Shown here piece after piece: positions 1 through 5,048 of a stretch of DNA of 5,441 nucleotides (the first letter of the stretch is position 1; each line of letters opens with the position of its first letter). The stretch is from the NCBI GenBank assembly GCA_003641545.1, contig QNAU01000095.1:1-5441 (forward strand), in the 5' to 3' direction. This DNA comes from Thermotoga sp. (GTDB taxonomy: Bacteria > Thermotogota > Thermotogae > B21-G9). Below the pieces are notes generated by a model that was not told the DNA's origin, made no database searches, and was given only the letters and a program-made list of their open reading frames with translations. Both the position numbers and the translations under genes were made by a program.

Positions 1-499
1 CATTTCTGACAATGAAACGCAAAGGACTGTAATCATAATCCTCCATATCGACCATTAAATAAAATGTATTAATATTGTGTGTATTCAAATAATCGAAGTC
101 CAGGGTATAATACAAATGAATATACATAAGACCTGAATTAACATACCCACCATCCACCAGCCCATAATTATATACATCCTCATAGCCCGAAACGTTGAAT
201 GTTCCAGGGATATTTATAGCCGTATTACTTCCGGTATCCTGACGTACACAATACCCAATACCCGCCAATGGTTCATTGGACCAATAAATATATCCTTTAT
301 TATCCTCATTGCTCTCCCAGAAAGGGCTGTATGTGGTGATTGTTGTGTTGTTGTGTTGTTCGATCACTTGAGTAAACGGGATTAGGCCAGATCTTGAAGT
401 TTCCACTTCTTCCAGTTTCTCAGCCGACCATAACGGCCCTATTGCGACCAGTAGGATCAAGGCAAGGGAAAAGAGGCCAGCAATGAGTTTATTCTTCAC
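1..499 (-). CDS. Secreted or surface protein, partial (3' end beyond the left edge)
   Basis: The family is not recognised. 166 codons are open to the left edge with no stop, so the C-terminus is missing. The GTG start is chosen because GGAGGTG lies exactly 5 nt upstream and the start overlaps the preceding stop as GTGA, the same junction type as elsewhere in the operon. Residues 1-25 (MKNKLIAGLF..., ending GPLWSA) form a signal peptide or N-terminal anchor. The rest is polar, aromatic and Tyr/Asp/Asn-rich, looks beta-strand-rich, and has N-glycosylation sequons such as NNT and NVS. It is the last visible gene of the membrane-protein operon and probably acts outside the cell or on a particle surface. 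By analogy with its neighbours a C-terminal TM helix may lie beyond the edge; this cannot be seen here. Confidence 0.85.
   Translation of the reverse strand, partial: MKNKLIAGLFSLALILLVAIGPLWSAEKLEEVETSRSGLIPFTQVIEQHNNTTITTYSPFWESNEDNKGYIYWSNEPLAGIGYCVRQDTGSNTAINIPGTFNVSGYEDVYNYGLVDGGYVNSGLMYIHLYYTLDFDYLNTHNINTFYLMVDMEDYDYSPLRFIVRN
340..360. repeat. Short tandem repeat of TTGTTGTG (about 2.6 units)
   Basis: Two full 8-bp units and five bases of a third lie inside the partial secreted-protein gene, where the minus strand encodes the Asn/Thr run HNNTTITT with a sequon. Because the unit is not a multiple of three, gain or loss of a unit would shift the frame. The tract is too short to claim phase variation. 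Confidence 0.45.
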
Positions 500-849
500 T
501 GGATCACCTCCAATGGTTTATTGGAGCTCCAGGATGTCCAGGCGTTCATCAGGAACACCATACAGAGCAGCACCAGGGAAAACACCCAGACATAACCCCA
601 ATTATCATAGACCCCATTCATTGCAGCTCTGATCAGGGAGGGAGCCAATGGGAGATATGAATAGACTGCCCAGGTGTTTAGTGCAGCAATGGGAAGACCG
701 ATTCCGATTGCATGAAGGAACCGAGGGTTCGGAGGGGTCACCCATGCAATGATCTGGACCGTGAAGAGGAAAGTCAAACCGAAAATGACCAGGAATGTCA
801 AGGTTGCGTCAATGGATGAGAACGCCTCCAACAGTGGTTTCAATATCAT
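496..849 (-). CDS. Small multi-TM membrane protein (117 aa), paralogue of the 105-aa protein
   Basis: This 117-aa integral membrane protein has hydrophobic helices at about residues 17-37, 45-66 and 86-104 and ends in a short polar tail (SSNKPLEVIQ). The reading frame is open further upstream to 987, but the ATG at 849 is the real start. It has GGAGG 8 nt upstream and forms an ATGA overlap with the stop of the 303-aa gene, and the upstream extension would lie inside that gene. The last third aligns with the end of the 105-aa protein at 2663-2980: VF-x-L...N...S-x-N-[KR]-P-[LI] shows about 9 identities in 29 aligned positions by eye. Both follow an ectodomain gene directly, so the two proteins probably serve equivalent roles with their own partner. 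The function is unknown; a small virion membrane protein or the membrane partner of the ectodomain protein is a guess. Confidence 0.9.
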   Translation of the reverse strand: MILKPLLEAFSSIDATLTFLVIFGLTFLFTVQIIAWVTPPNPRFLHAIGIGLPIAALNTWAVYSYLPLAPSLIRAAMNGVYDNWGYVWVFSLVLLCMVFLMNAWTSWSSNKPLEVIQ

Positions 850-1757
850 TTCCTTTTCCTCCTGTTGAACAACTTCTTCAGCTGTAGATCTACCCATCCG
901 GGATGTTTCGGGTCCAGTGGATTCCATGCAGTTGTTGATCCGAGCGCAAGTAATCCGAGCACTATTCCACCGATGGCTCCTCCCCATTGCAGCGCTTTGT
1001 TCTCCGGAACTTCAGTATCCGAGAGCTCATAATACGAATAACTGAACGTGACAACGTCCCCTACTCTCAGGTAATCATTACCTTCCAATCGAATAGTGAA
1101 CACTACTCTATCATCGCCATGGGTCGCACGGTCCACCATGAGATCCAGAACGGATCGGTTGCAGTATCCATTTACAATGGATCCTCCATCGAACTTTATC
1201 TGGCCATACATGTTCGATGTGGAATATGTCTGATGAATGACACCATCCGAATCATCCCAATACTCTATTCTGAAATTGGATTCCTTATGATTTATTTCGT
1301 CATAATATGTGGCTGCTCTGGGGAGTTGGACCTTGATCTTGAATGATCGGGTATTGTTCTGGATAAGATCCGATATATGCCATGGTGTGATGAAATAGAT
1401 ATCATAATGGTCGTGATCACCTTCCACCACCAGGGTATTGTTCGAATCACCCCATATTATGGCAGTTTGAGGATACAGATCGGAATCCGTTCCGCCATCA
1501 TCATAATAATAGCTCATGATCGAGTATGATCCAATACTGCCCGGGATCGATTCGACTGTGTAGTTCCCCGTCTCGTTCTGGCCTATTGGAATGTATTCTC
1601 CAGGATTGCTGATGTCCTGGTTCCAGCTATTCAGCAAGCTTACATAGCCTGGGACACCGACGAACAGGAACAGCAATGCTATGATCGATATGATGAGATC
1701 CTTCTGTCTAAGTTTATTGATGGAACTTTTCTTGATTTTCTTGATCCGGAACTTCAA
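846..1757 (-). CDS. Two-TM ectodomain glycoprotein (303 aa) with basic cytoplasmic tail, paralogue of the 286-aa protein
   Basis: A Lys/Arg-rich N-terminus (about residues 1-20) precedes TM1 (about 21-41). A large extracellular, beta-rich ectodomain follows (about 45-255), then TM2 (about 257-276) and a basic tail ending NRRKRK. Five sequons lie in the ectodomain (near residues 61, 65, 106, 134 and 200). Juxtamembrane motifs VPGYVSLLNSWN after TM1 and STTAWNPL after TM2 match VPGMVYVGNAWN and STSAWNPL of the 286-aa protein, as does a late ectodomain strand (GDVVTFSYSY versus GDVIQYQIHL). The start is uncertain. A GTG at 1763 would overlap the upstream stop as GTGA and give the MKL start seen in two neighbours, but its GGAGGTG runs into the codon itself. 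The TTG at 1757 has that same SD 5 nt upstream, the spacing used throughout this operon, and is preferred. A surface or spike-like role is inferred; no database family was recognised. Confidence 0.88.
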   Translation of the reverse strand: MKFRIKKIKKSSINKLRQKDLIISIIALLFLFVGVPGYVSLLNSWNQDISNPGEYIPIGQNETGNYTVESIPGSIGSYSIMSYYYDDGGTDSDLYPQTAIIWGDSNNTLVVEGDHDHYDIYFITPWHISDLIQNNTRSFKIKVQLPRAATYYDEINHKESNFRIEYWDDSDGVIHQTYSTSNMYGQIKFDGGSIVNGYCNRSVLDLMVDRATHGDDRVVFTIRLEGNDYLRVGDVVTFSYSYYELSDTEVPENKALQWGGAIGGIVLGLLALGSTTAWNPLDPKHPGWVDLQLKKLFNRRKRK

Positions 1758-1759
1758 CT

Positions 1760-1981
1760 TCACACCTCCCTGGATTTGGCAAACTTTGAAGACATCTTCA
1801 TCAACCAGGTCCCACCGGTGAGGAATAACCCTCCGATGGACTGAGGGAGACTAACAGTTGACGGCATCGGTTCGCCTCTGGCCAGAGCTATCAGAATATC
1901 GAACCATCCGAGCAGATACGCTCCTGCCAATGCTACCACAATCCCCATGATCAGGACCTTCTGTTTACTGAACCATACCAT
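1760..1981 (-). CDS. Small two-TM membrane protein (73 aa)
   Basis: This is an unrecognised 73-aa membrane protein with one hydrophobic segment at about residues 9-34 and a second at about 47-63, joined by a short loop containing RGEPMPSTVSLPQS, and a basic C-terminal end (KMSSKFAKSREV). The ATG at 1981 is preferred over an in-frame TTG at 1996 because GAGAGGTG sits 5 nt before the ATG, while the TTG has no SD. It begins 11 nt after the 217-aa gene, and its stop lies just before the 303-aa gene start. It has no counterpart in the 286+105 block, so it is the element that distinguishes the two duplicated blocks. Small proteins with two hydrophobic helices are typical of the membrane-embedded structural proteins of several archaeal viruses, but nothing in the sequence proves that role here. 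Confidence 0.85.
   Translation of the reverse strand: MVWFSKQKVLIMGIVVALAGAYLLGWFDILIALARGEPMPSTVSLPQSIGGLFLTGGTWLMKMSSKFAKSREV
1763..1770 (-). promoter_or_regulatory. Shine-Dalgarno GGGAGGTG that decides the start of the 303-aa gene
   Basis: The last base of this SD is the first base of the GTG at 1763, leaving no room for that codon as a start. The TTG at 1757 is 5 nt downstream, matching the other genes. Confidence 0.55.
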
Positions 1982-1992
1982 CTTTTCACCTC

Positions 1993-2646
1993 TCAAATCA
2001 GCGGAATATCGAACCCGAACATTCCGAGGATAATATCAGCGATCTTGATTCCCAACAACATGAGAATGAGACCTATCATGAATCCGTAAATGTAATGAAT
2101 GAACTGCATGATGGAAGCAGATTCTCCTTCTGGAACATAGATCTCCACCAGGCGGTAGTAGATATGATCGCCCTCGGAGTATGCGCCATCGGTGAACTGC
2201 CATTCAATGCCCAGCATATTGTATGTTGTCGCTTGCCAGAAGTTTATCAGTTCAAGGAAAGATACAAGCAGAATATTGAACCCTGAGAGAATCACGTCGA
2301 TCGTTTCGAGCATTTTCCCGAAGAATACCTTCATGACAGCCTCCGGAATCATCTTGATGTAGTCCCAGAATACATACATATTGATCTTCGCTTTCATGTC
2401 CTTGAAATCAACATCGAATATCGATCCATCAGGTTTCTTGACATAATCCCCGATATCCAGAGAGAACAATTGTTCCAGGTCTTCCTGGAATCTTTCTTTG
2501 GCCATAATTATCGGAGTGGGTTTCTTATCCTGGTTCAATTCTGTGCCATCATAGATCGATTCTTTGGCGTTTGCTGAACCTACAGAAAAAAAAATACCCC
2601 CCACTATACAGAATAAAACAACTGTGAAGCGGGGGGAGAGTTTCAC
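1993..2646 (-). CDS. Signal-peptide membrane protein (217 aa) with two downstream TM helices
   Basis: The family is not recognised. Residues 1-27 are a clear signal peptide (hydrophobic core VVLFCIVGGIFFSVGS, likely cleavage after SANA). A soluble, acidic and helical region with a PTPIIMAKERFQEDLEQLF segment follows, then a hydrophobic stretch at about 113-137 and a C-terminal TM helix at about 183-210 ending in GFDIPLI. A short aromatic segment with TDGAYSEGDHIYYRL lies between the two helices. The GTG start has GGTGATCCT just upstream and follows the 105-aa gene by 16 nt. Its place in the operon (first gene of the 217/73/303/117 block) parallels the 131-aa signal-peptide protein, which is first in the other block, and both have a long helical segment before the final TM. 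Whether those two are homologous is uncertain by eye. Confidence 0.9.
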   Translation of the reverse strand: MKLSPRFTVVLFCIVGGIFFSVGSANAKESIYDGTELNQDKKPTPIIMAKERFQEDLEQLFSLDIGDYVKKPDGSIFDVDFKDMKAKINMYVFWDYIKMIPEAVMKVFFGKMLETIDVILSGFNILLVSFLELINFWQATTYNMLGIEWQFTDGAYSEGDHIYYRLVEIYVPEGESASIMQFIHYIYGFMIGLILMLLGIKIADIILGMFGFDIPLI

Positions 2647-2662
2647 AGGATCACCGTCCTGA

Positions 2663-2980
2663 TCAGTCCACTATGCCGATGGGCCTGTTCTTGGAAATGT
2701 CCTGGATTCCGTTCCATATCCACACACCCACAAGGGCGAGCAGACCGAACACGAACAGCCATCCGTAGAACCCGAGTGCTCCATACACGCAGGAAACCAG
2801 GTAATTCCATGTATCCGAATACATGGAAAGACCGGACCCGAAGAACCCTGCTACACTGGAGAGACCCAGAGTTTTTCCGATGCCGAACGTGGAAGGGGTC
2901 AGGCCAGCAATGAGCATGAACGCTCCTGCTCCGACCACCAGGAACACCAGGAGGATACCAATTGTGAACGGGTCGAGCAT
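2663..2980 (-). CDS. Small multi-TM membrane protein (105 aa), paralogue of the 117-aa protein
   Basis: This 105-aa hydrophobic protein has TM1 at about residues 5-27, a Gly/Ser-rich weakly hydrophobic segment at about 33-52, and a long hydrophobic run at about 59-92 that could hold one or two helices. The tail is SKNRPIGIVD. The in-frame GTG at 2989 cannot be the start because it lies within the SD. AGGAGGTG at 2987-2994 is correctly placed 6 nt before the ATG at 2980, giving MLDPFTIG. That SD is embedded in the final Arg codons and stop of the 286-aa gene, so translation of the two is probably coupled. The C-terminal third resembles the 117-aa protein (VFGLLALVGVWIWN versus VFSLVLLCMVFLMN, then S-x-N-[RK]-P). 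Its role is unknown; it is probably the membrane partner of the 286-aa protein. Confidence 0.9.
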   Translation of the reverse strand: MLDPFTIGILLVFLVVGAGAFMLIAGLTPSTFGIGKTLGLSSVAGFFGSGLSMYSDTWNYLVSCVYGALGFYGWLFVFGLLALVGVWIWNGIQDISKNRPIGIVD

Positions 2981-2985
2981 GGTTA

Positions 2986-3846
2986 TCACCTCCTTCTCCT
3001 GGAAGACTTTCTCTTGGGTGTCTTCCTTGCTTTTCTCTTTCTGTATGATCTCTTCGCTTTCGCAAAAGCATCATTCCCCGAGAGGGGATTCCATGCGGAC
3101 GTTGAAGCGAACGCACACATGATGAAGAGGATACCTCCAATGGTCGCCACACCTCTCAGGATCTGGATCGATGAGAACGTGTAAACATTGGACGGTTTCC
3201 CCAGATGGATCTGATACTGGATCACGTCTCCAGTTGTGAGGTTGTCAGTCGATGAAGAAGACTCGAACACCAGCTGGAGATATGTCTCATCATCCAGCTC
3301 AGGGTTGAGCAGGGTCTCCACCTGCAGGATCTCCGCAGGGGTCCAGTTGAAATAGGCCGTTCTGGATCCGTTCCTTACAGTGATGGATTCATCTATCTGC
3401 TGCTGTGTCAAGGTCACACCATCGAACTTGACCGCAAAACAGGAGATCTTCAAGGGCTGCGTCCCGTTGGTCTTCACCCGCAGGGAATAGTATTTCGAGT
3501 TGAGCAGTTCGTTCGCGGTGATGTTCAGGTTCATGATCAGTTTGACCTGCGCGCCAGTGTTCACGATCGTTACCTGATCCCAGTCACTCGAAACATCCCA
3601 GACAGGTGTTTCTTCAACATCTCCGGTATCGTTGACGGAAGCCATCCGGTATTCCGAGCTGTCCCCGTCTATGACGGGTCCCTGATACAGAGATGTAGCA
3701 TTCTCCTGGGCGTCCCATTCATAGGTTGACCCCAGGAAGCCGTTCCAAGCGTTACCCACGTAAACCATTCCTGGGACTATCAGGAACAGGAACGCAAGGG
3801 CAACCACGTTCAGGATTGCGTCCAGTCGTTTCTTACTTAGTTTCAC
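2986..3846 (-). CDS. Two-TM ectodomain glycoprotein (286 aa) with Arg/Lys-rich tail, paralogue of the 303-aa protein
   Basis: A short basic N-terminus (MKLSKKRLD) leads into TM1 (about 11-31). The ectodomain (about 35-228) carries seven sequons (near residues 49, 72, 108, 127, 159, 167 and 202). TM2 lies at about 230-250 and is followed by a very basic tail of about 30 residues (KAKRSYRKRKARK...SSRRRR). By the positive-inside rule both ends should be cytoplasmic and the middle exposed. The tail could bind acidic lipids or nucleic acid, which is inference. Ectodomain strands alternate polar and hydrophobic residues, suggesting a beta-sandwich-like fold, but no family is recognised. Motifs VPG...NAWN after TM1 and STSAWNPL after TM2 are shared with the 303-aa protein. 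The GTG start has GAGGTG 5 nt upstream, 22 nt after the first gene of the operon. Confidence 0.92.
   Translation of the reverse strand: MKLSKKRLDAILNVVALAFLFLIVPGMVYVGNAWNGFLGSTYEWDAQENATSLYQGPVIDGDSSEYRMASVNDTGDVEETPVWDVSSDWDQVTIVNTGAQVKLIMNLNITANELLNSKYYSLRVKTNGTQPLKISCFAVKFDGVTLTQQQIDESITVRNGSRTAYFNWTPAEILQVETLLNPELDDETYLQLVFESSSSTDNLTTGDVIQYQIHLGKPSNVYTFSSIQILRGVATIGGILFIMCAFASTSAWNPLSGNDAFAKAKRSYRKRKARKTPKRKSSRRRR
2987..2994 (-). promoter_or_regulatory. Shine-Dalgarno AGGAGGTG inside the Arg tail of the 286-aa gene
   Basis: This SD is formed by the last Arg codons and TGA of the upstream gene and lies 6 nt before the ATG at 2980. It rules out the in-frame GTG at 2989 and suggests coupled translation. 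Confidence 0.75.
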
Positions 3847-3868
3847 GATATCACCTCATATTGTAGCG

Positions 3869-4264
3869 TTAATGCTTTGCGAGCTTTTTATCCATGTAAT
3901 TCCAGAACCGCCACATTGCCACCACACCAAGGATTATGCCAGTGGCCAGCAAGGGGCCATACCATGACCCGAGAGAACTTCCCCATCCGGTCCAGACATT
4001 TGCCCACGCCCGGAATGGAGCTGTGATCACCATGAAAATGAAATCGATCACATCTCCAATAATTCCGAAGATCCGTTCGAACAGGCCCTCAACCATGCTC
4101 TCAAGAGTGGTTTTTTCCTCTGTCGTGTTGTTGGATGTCGCTCCGACATCCTTGATCATGTGATCCGATACAGTCTCTTCACCCATGGCCAGCTGTGAGC
4201 TTGCCATGATACCACAAAGTGCGATTGTCAAAACCAGGAAAACCAGGGTTATCTTGCGATTCAT
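3869..4264 (-). CDS. Signal-peptide membrane protein (131 aa), first gene of the operon
   Basis: This 131-aa protein is not recognised. Residues 1-27 are a signal peptide (MNRKITLVFLVLTIALCG..., likely cleavage around QLAMG). A short acidic, Thr/Asn-rich segment with the sequon cluster SNNTTE follows. Next come an amphipathic to hydrophobic helix (about 55-83, LESMVEGLFERIFGIIGDVI...), a Trp-rich stretch (AWANVWTGWGSSLGSWYG) and a C-terminal TM helix at about 103-121, ending in MDKKLAKH. The ATG at 4264 has GGAGGT 7 nt upstream. It is the first gene after the presumed operon promoter and its palindromes. The amphipathic helix plus Trp-rich membrane-proximal stretch recall membrane-active or fusion-associated proteins, but this is only a compositional resemblance. 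Confidence 0.9.
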   Translation of the reverse strand: MNRKITLVFLVLTIALCGIMASSQLAMGEETVSDHMIKDVGATSNNTTEEKTTLESMVEGLFERIFGIIGDVIDFIFMVITAPFRAWANVWTGWGSSLGSWYGPLLATGIILGVVAMWRFWNYMDKKLAKH

Positions 4265-4300
4265 TGCGCATACCTCCGGAGAATTACAGAGTGCATCCGC

Positions 4301-4318
4301 TTACCAAATTATTGGTAA
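4301..4318. promoter_or_regulatory. Inverted repeat TTACCAA-N4-TTGGTAA, candidate operator at the start site
   Basis: Two perfect 7-bp arms flank a 4-bp centre (ATTA). It lies between the presumed TATA box and the predicted start of the operon transcript, where a bound dimer would exclude polymerase. It differs in sequence from the neighbouring 16-bp palindrome, so two different regulators may act here. A weak RNA hairpin is the alternative, but it would lie at or before the transcript's 5' end. Confidence 0.55.
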
Positions 4319-4321
4319 CAA

Positions 4322-4333
4322 CTAAAAAATATT
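4322..4333 (-). promoter_or_regulatory. Likely TATA box of the membrane-protein operon
   Basis: On the minus strand TAATATTTTTTA is the most AT-rich stretch upstream of the operon. A start about 25 nt downstream would fall near 4300, leaving a leader of about 36 nt that contains the GGAGGT of the first gene. It lies exactly between the two palindromes at 4301-4318 and 4335-4350. The reading assumes an archaeal promoter; no start site is known. Confidence 0.5.
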
Positions 4334-4334
4334 A

Positions 4335-4350
4335 CTGAACTATAGTTCAG
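4335..4350. promoter_or_regulatory. Perfect 16-bp palindrome CTGAACTATAGTTCAG, candidate operator
   Basis: The sequence is identical to its own reverse complement over all 16 bases. It abuts the upstream (BRE) side of the presumed operon TATA box and contains the last sense codon and the TAG stop of the small HTH gene. A dimeric regulator bound here could activate or block transcription of the operon, and the adjacent HTH protein is the obvious candidate ligand. Regulator and effect are inferred. Confidence 0.6.
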
Positions 4351-4504
4351 ATTCTTGTTCCGATTTGATGTATCGGAGCAGCCGATAATAGAACGATTCG
4401 GAGATTTGAAGCTGTTTGTATATCTCCCTGTTAGGAGCTTCTGGATCTCTCTCTTTCAGTCTGGAAATCTCTTTCCTGTAAAGGTTTAAGGTTGTTGGAT
4501 GGAT
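4340..4504 (-). CDS. Small helix-turn-helix protein (54 codons) with apparent ATC start, or start-codon-mutated remnant
   Basis: The frame is open for 54 codons between an in-frame TGA (4523-4525) and a TAG (4340-4342). It encodes LNLYRKEISRLKERD (helix 1), then NREIYKQLQ (helix 2), the turn IS, and ESFYYRLLRYIKSEQ (recognition-like helix 3), closely following the canonical NREIAxxLxIS-type HTH pattern. No ATG, GTG or TTG exists in frame. However, GGAGGTG at 4510-4516 lies exactly 5 nt before an ATC (4502-4504), the same spacing as other genes here. So either initiation uses AUC, or an ATG was changed to ATC, or the base call is wrong. It sits between the divergent promoter and the membrane operon promoter, so it is a likely regulator of one or both. 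Its stop codon lies inside the 16-bp palindrome. The HTH reading is good; expression is uncertain. Confidence 0.55.
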   Translation of the reverse strand: MHPTTLNLYRKEISRLKERDPEAPNREIYKQLQISESFYYRLLRYIKSEQESEL

Positions 4505-4509
4505 TCTAC

Positions 4510-4516
4510 CACCTCC
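4510..4516 (-). promoter_or_regulatory. Shine-Dalgarno GGAGGTG before the ATC start of the HTH gene
   Basis: This full-strength SD lies 5 nt before an ATC codon and has no conventional start codon in the HTH frame downstream. The same GGAGGTG-N5 arrangement precedes accepted starts at 499 and 3846 (the latter GAGGTG), which makes chance less likely and supports the small gene. Confidence 0.6.
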
Positions 4517-4528
4517 AATAGGTCAACA

Positions 4529-4554
4529 ATATTATTAATGAGAAAGAATAATAT
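4529..4554. promoter_or_regulatory. Symmetric divergent promoter with mirrored TATA-like elements
   Basis: ATATTATT (4529-4536) and AATAATAT (4547-4554) are perfect inverted copies separated by 10 bp. The left copy is placed to start the zinc-ribbon transcript near 4560, and the right copy to start the HTH transcript near 4525, each leaving a short leader with its SD. The two presumed pre-initiation complexes would overlap, so the two genes probably compete or are co-repressed. The spacing argument is inference. Confidence 0.4.
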
Positions 4555-4574
4555 CCATTCAAGAGGTGAAAAGA

Positions 4575-5048
4575 ATGTCCATTAAATGTCCATCTTGTGG
4601 CTCTGAGAATACTGTGATAGATTCTATACGAACTATCAAACAACATATAAATGATGTTGTCGAAATTAAAAGAAGGTTGATTTGCAAGCATTGCTTTAAA
4701 ACCTTTAGTGAGAATAATGGAAGGTGGGAATTGATGCAATCTAACAATCGTAATATTGGAATAATTCGTAAAACAAATATGAACAAATATTTTATAGAAT
4801 TGGATAATCCAAATTTGCTTTCGCAATCTAAAGAAGAGAGAACAAATTTGTATAATTCTACTGAGAAAGAATATTATATTCAACTTTGGATTCACGATGG
4901 GAAAAAAATTTCCGAAAGTATAGAATTCCCGTCTTTTCTTAAAGACGGTCGTTTTTACATACCGTTCAATCGTTATGAAGTAATAGATTGGATTGATAAA
5001 AAGCGTCTTACTGACCACTATGTCTTTATCAAAATAATTCCAATATAA
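4575..5048 (+). CDS. NrdR-type zinc-ribbon protein (157 aa)
   Basis: The N-terminus carries a zinc ribbon, Cys5-x2-Cys8 (CPSCGSENTVIDSIRT) and Cys37-x2-Cys40 (IKRRLICKHCFKTF). Its layout, with VIDS after the first knuckle and a basic KRR before the second, matches the zinc ribbon of the repressor NrdR and related DNA-binding ribbons. The rest (about 50-157) is not recognised as the ATP-cone that follows in NrdR, so nrdR orthology is not claimed. A C-terminal part with alternating strands (YIQLWIHDGKK, GRFYIPFNRYEVIDWI) may be a small mixed alpha/beta domain. A GTG nine bases upstream is rejected because it is part of the SD GAGGTG, which lies 6 nt before the ATG. The gene is visibly AT-richer than its neighbours, with many AAA, AAT, ATA and TTT codons, suggesting separate acquisition. 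A DNA-binding or regulatory role is inferred. Confidence 0.85.
   Translation: MSIKCPSCGSENTVIDSIRTIKQHINDVVEIKRRLICKHCFKTFSENNGRWELMQSNNRNIGIIRKTNMNKYFIELDNPNLLSQSKEERTNLYNSTEKEYYIQLWIHDGKKISESIEFPSFLKDGRFYIPFNRYEVIDWIDKKRLTDHYVFIKIIPI

Noticed and set aside
850..987. N-terminal extension of the 117-aa protein up to 987
   Set aside because: It lies within the 303-aa gene, whereas the ATG at 849 has an SD and an ATGA overlap.
987..1346. Plus-strand open frame of about 119 codons inside the 303-aa gene
   Set aside because: It is antisense to a gene with a clear membrane topology and paralogue, and has no convincing SD.
2643..3152. Open frame of about 169 codons on the minus strand across the junction of the 286-aa and 105-aa genes
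   Set aside because: It overlaps two well-supported membrane-protein genes in another frame and translates to an Arg/His/Ser-rich sequence without domains.
4511..4523. ACCT-N5-AGGT inverted repeat over the SD of the HTH gene
   Set aside because: The arms are only 4 bp and half of it is explained by the SD itself.
4505..4531. Frameshifted start of the HTH gene from the GTG within its SD (frame reading VVESIQQP then stop)
   Set aside because: It would need a -1 shift at a non-slippery CCTTA with no supporting structure; an AUC start or a mutated ATG is simpler.
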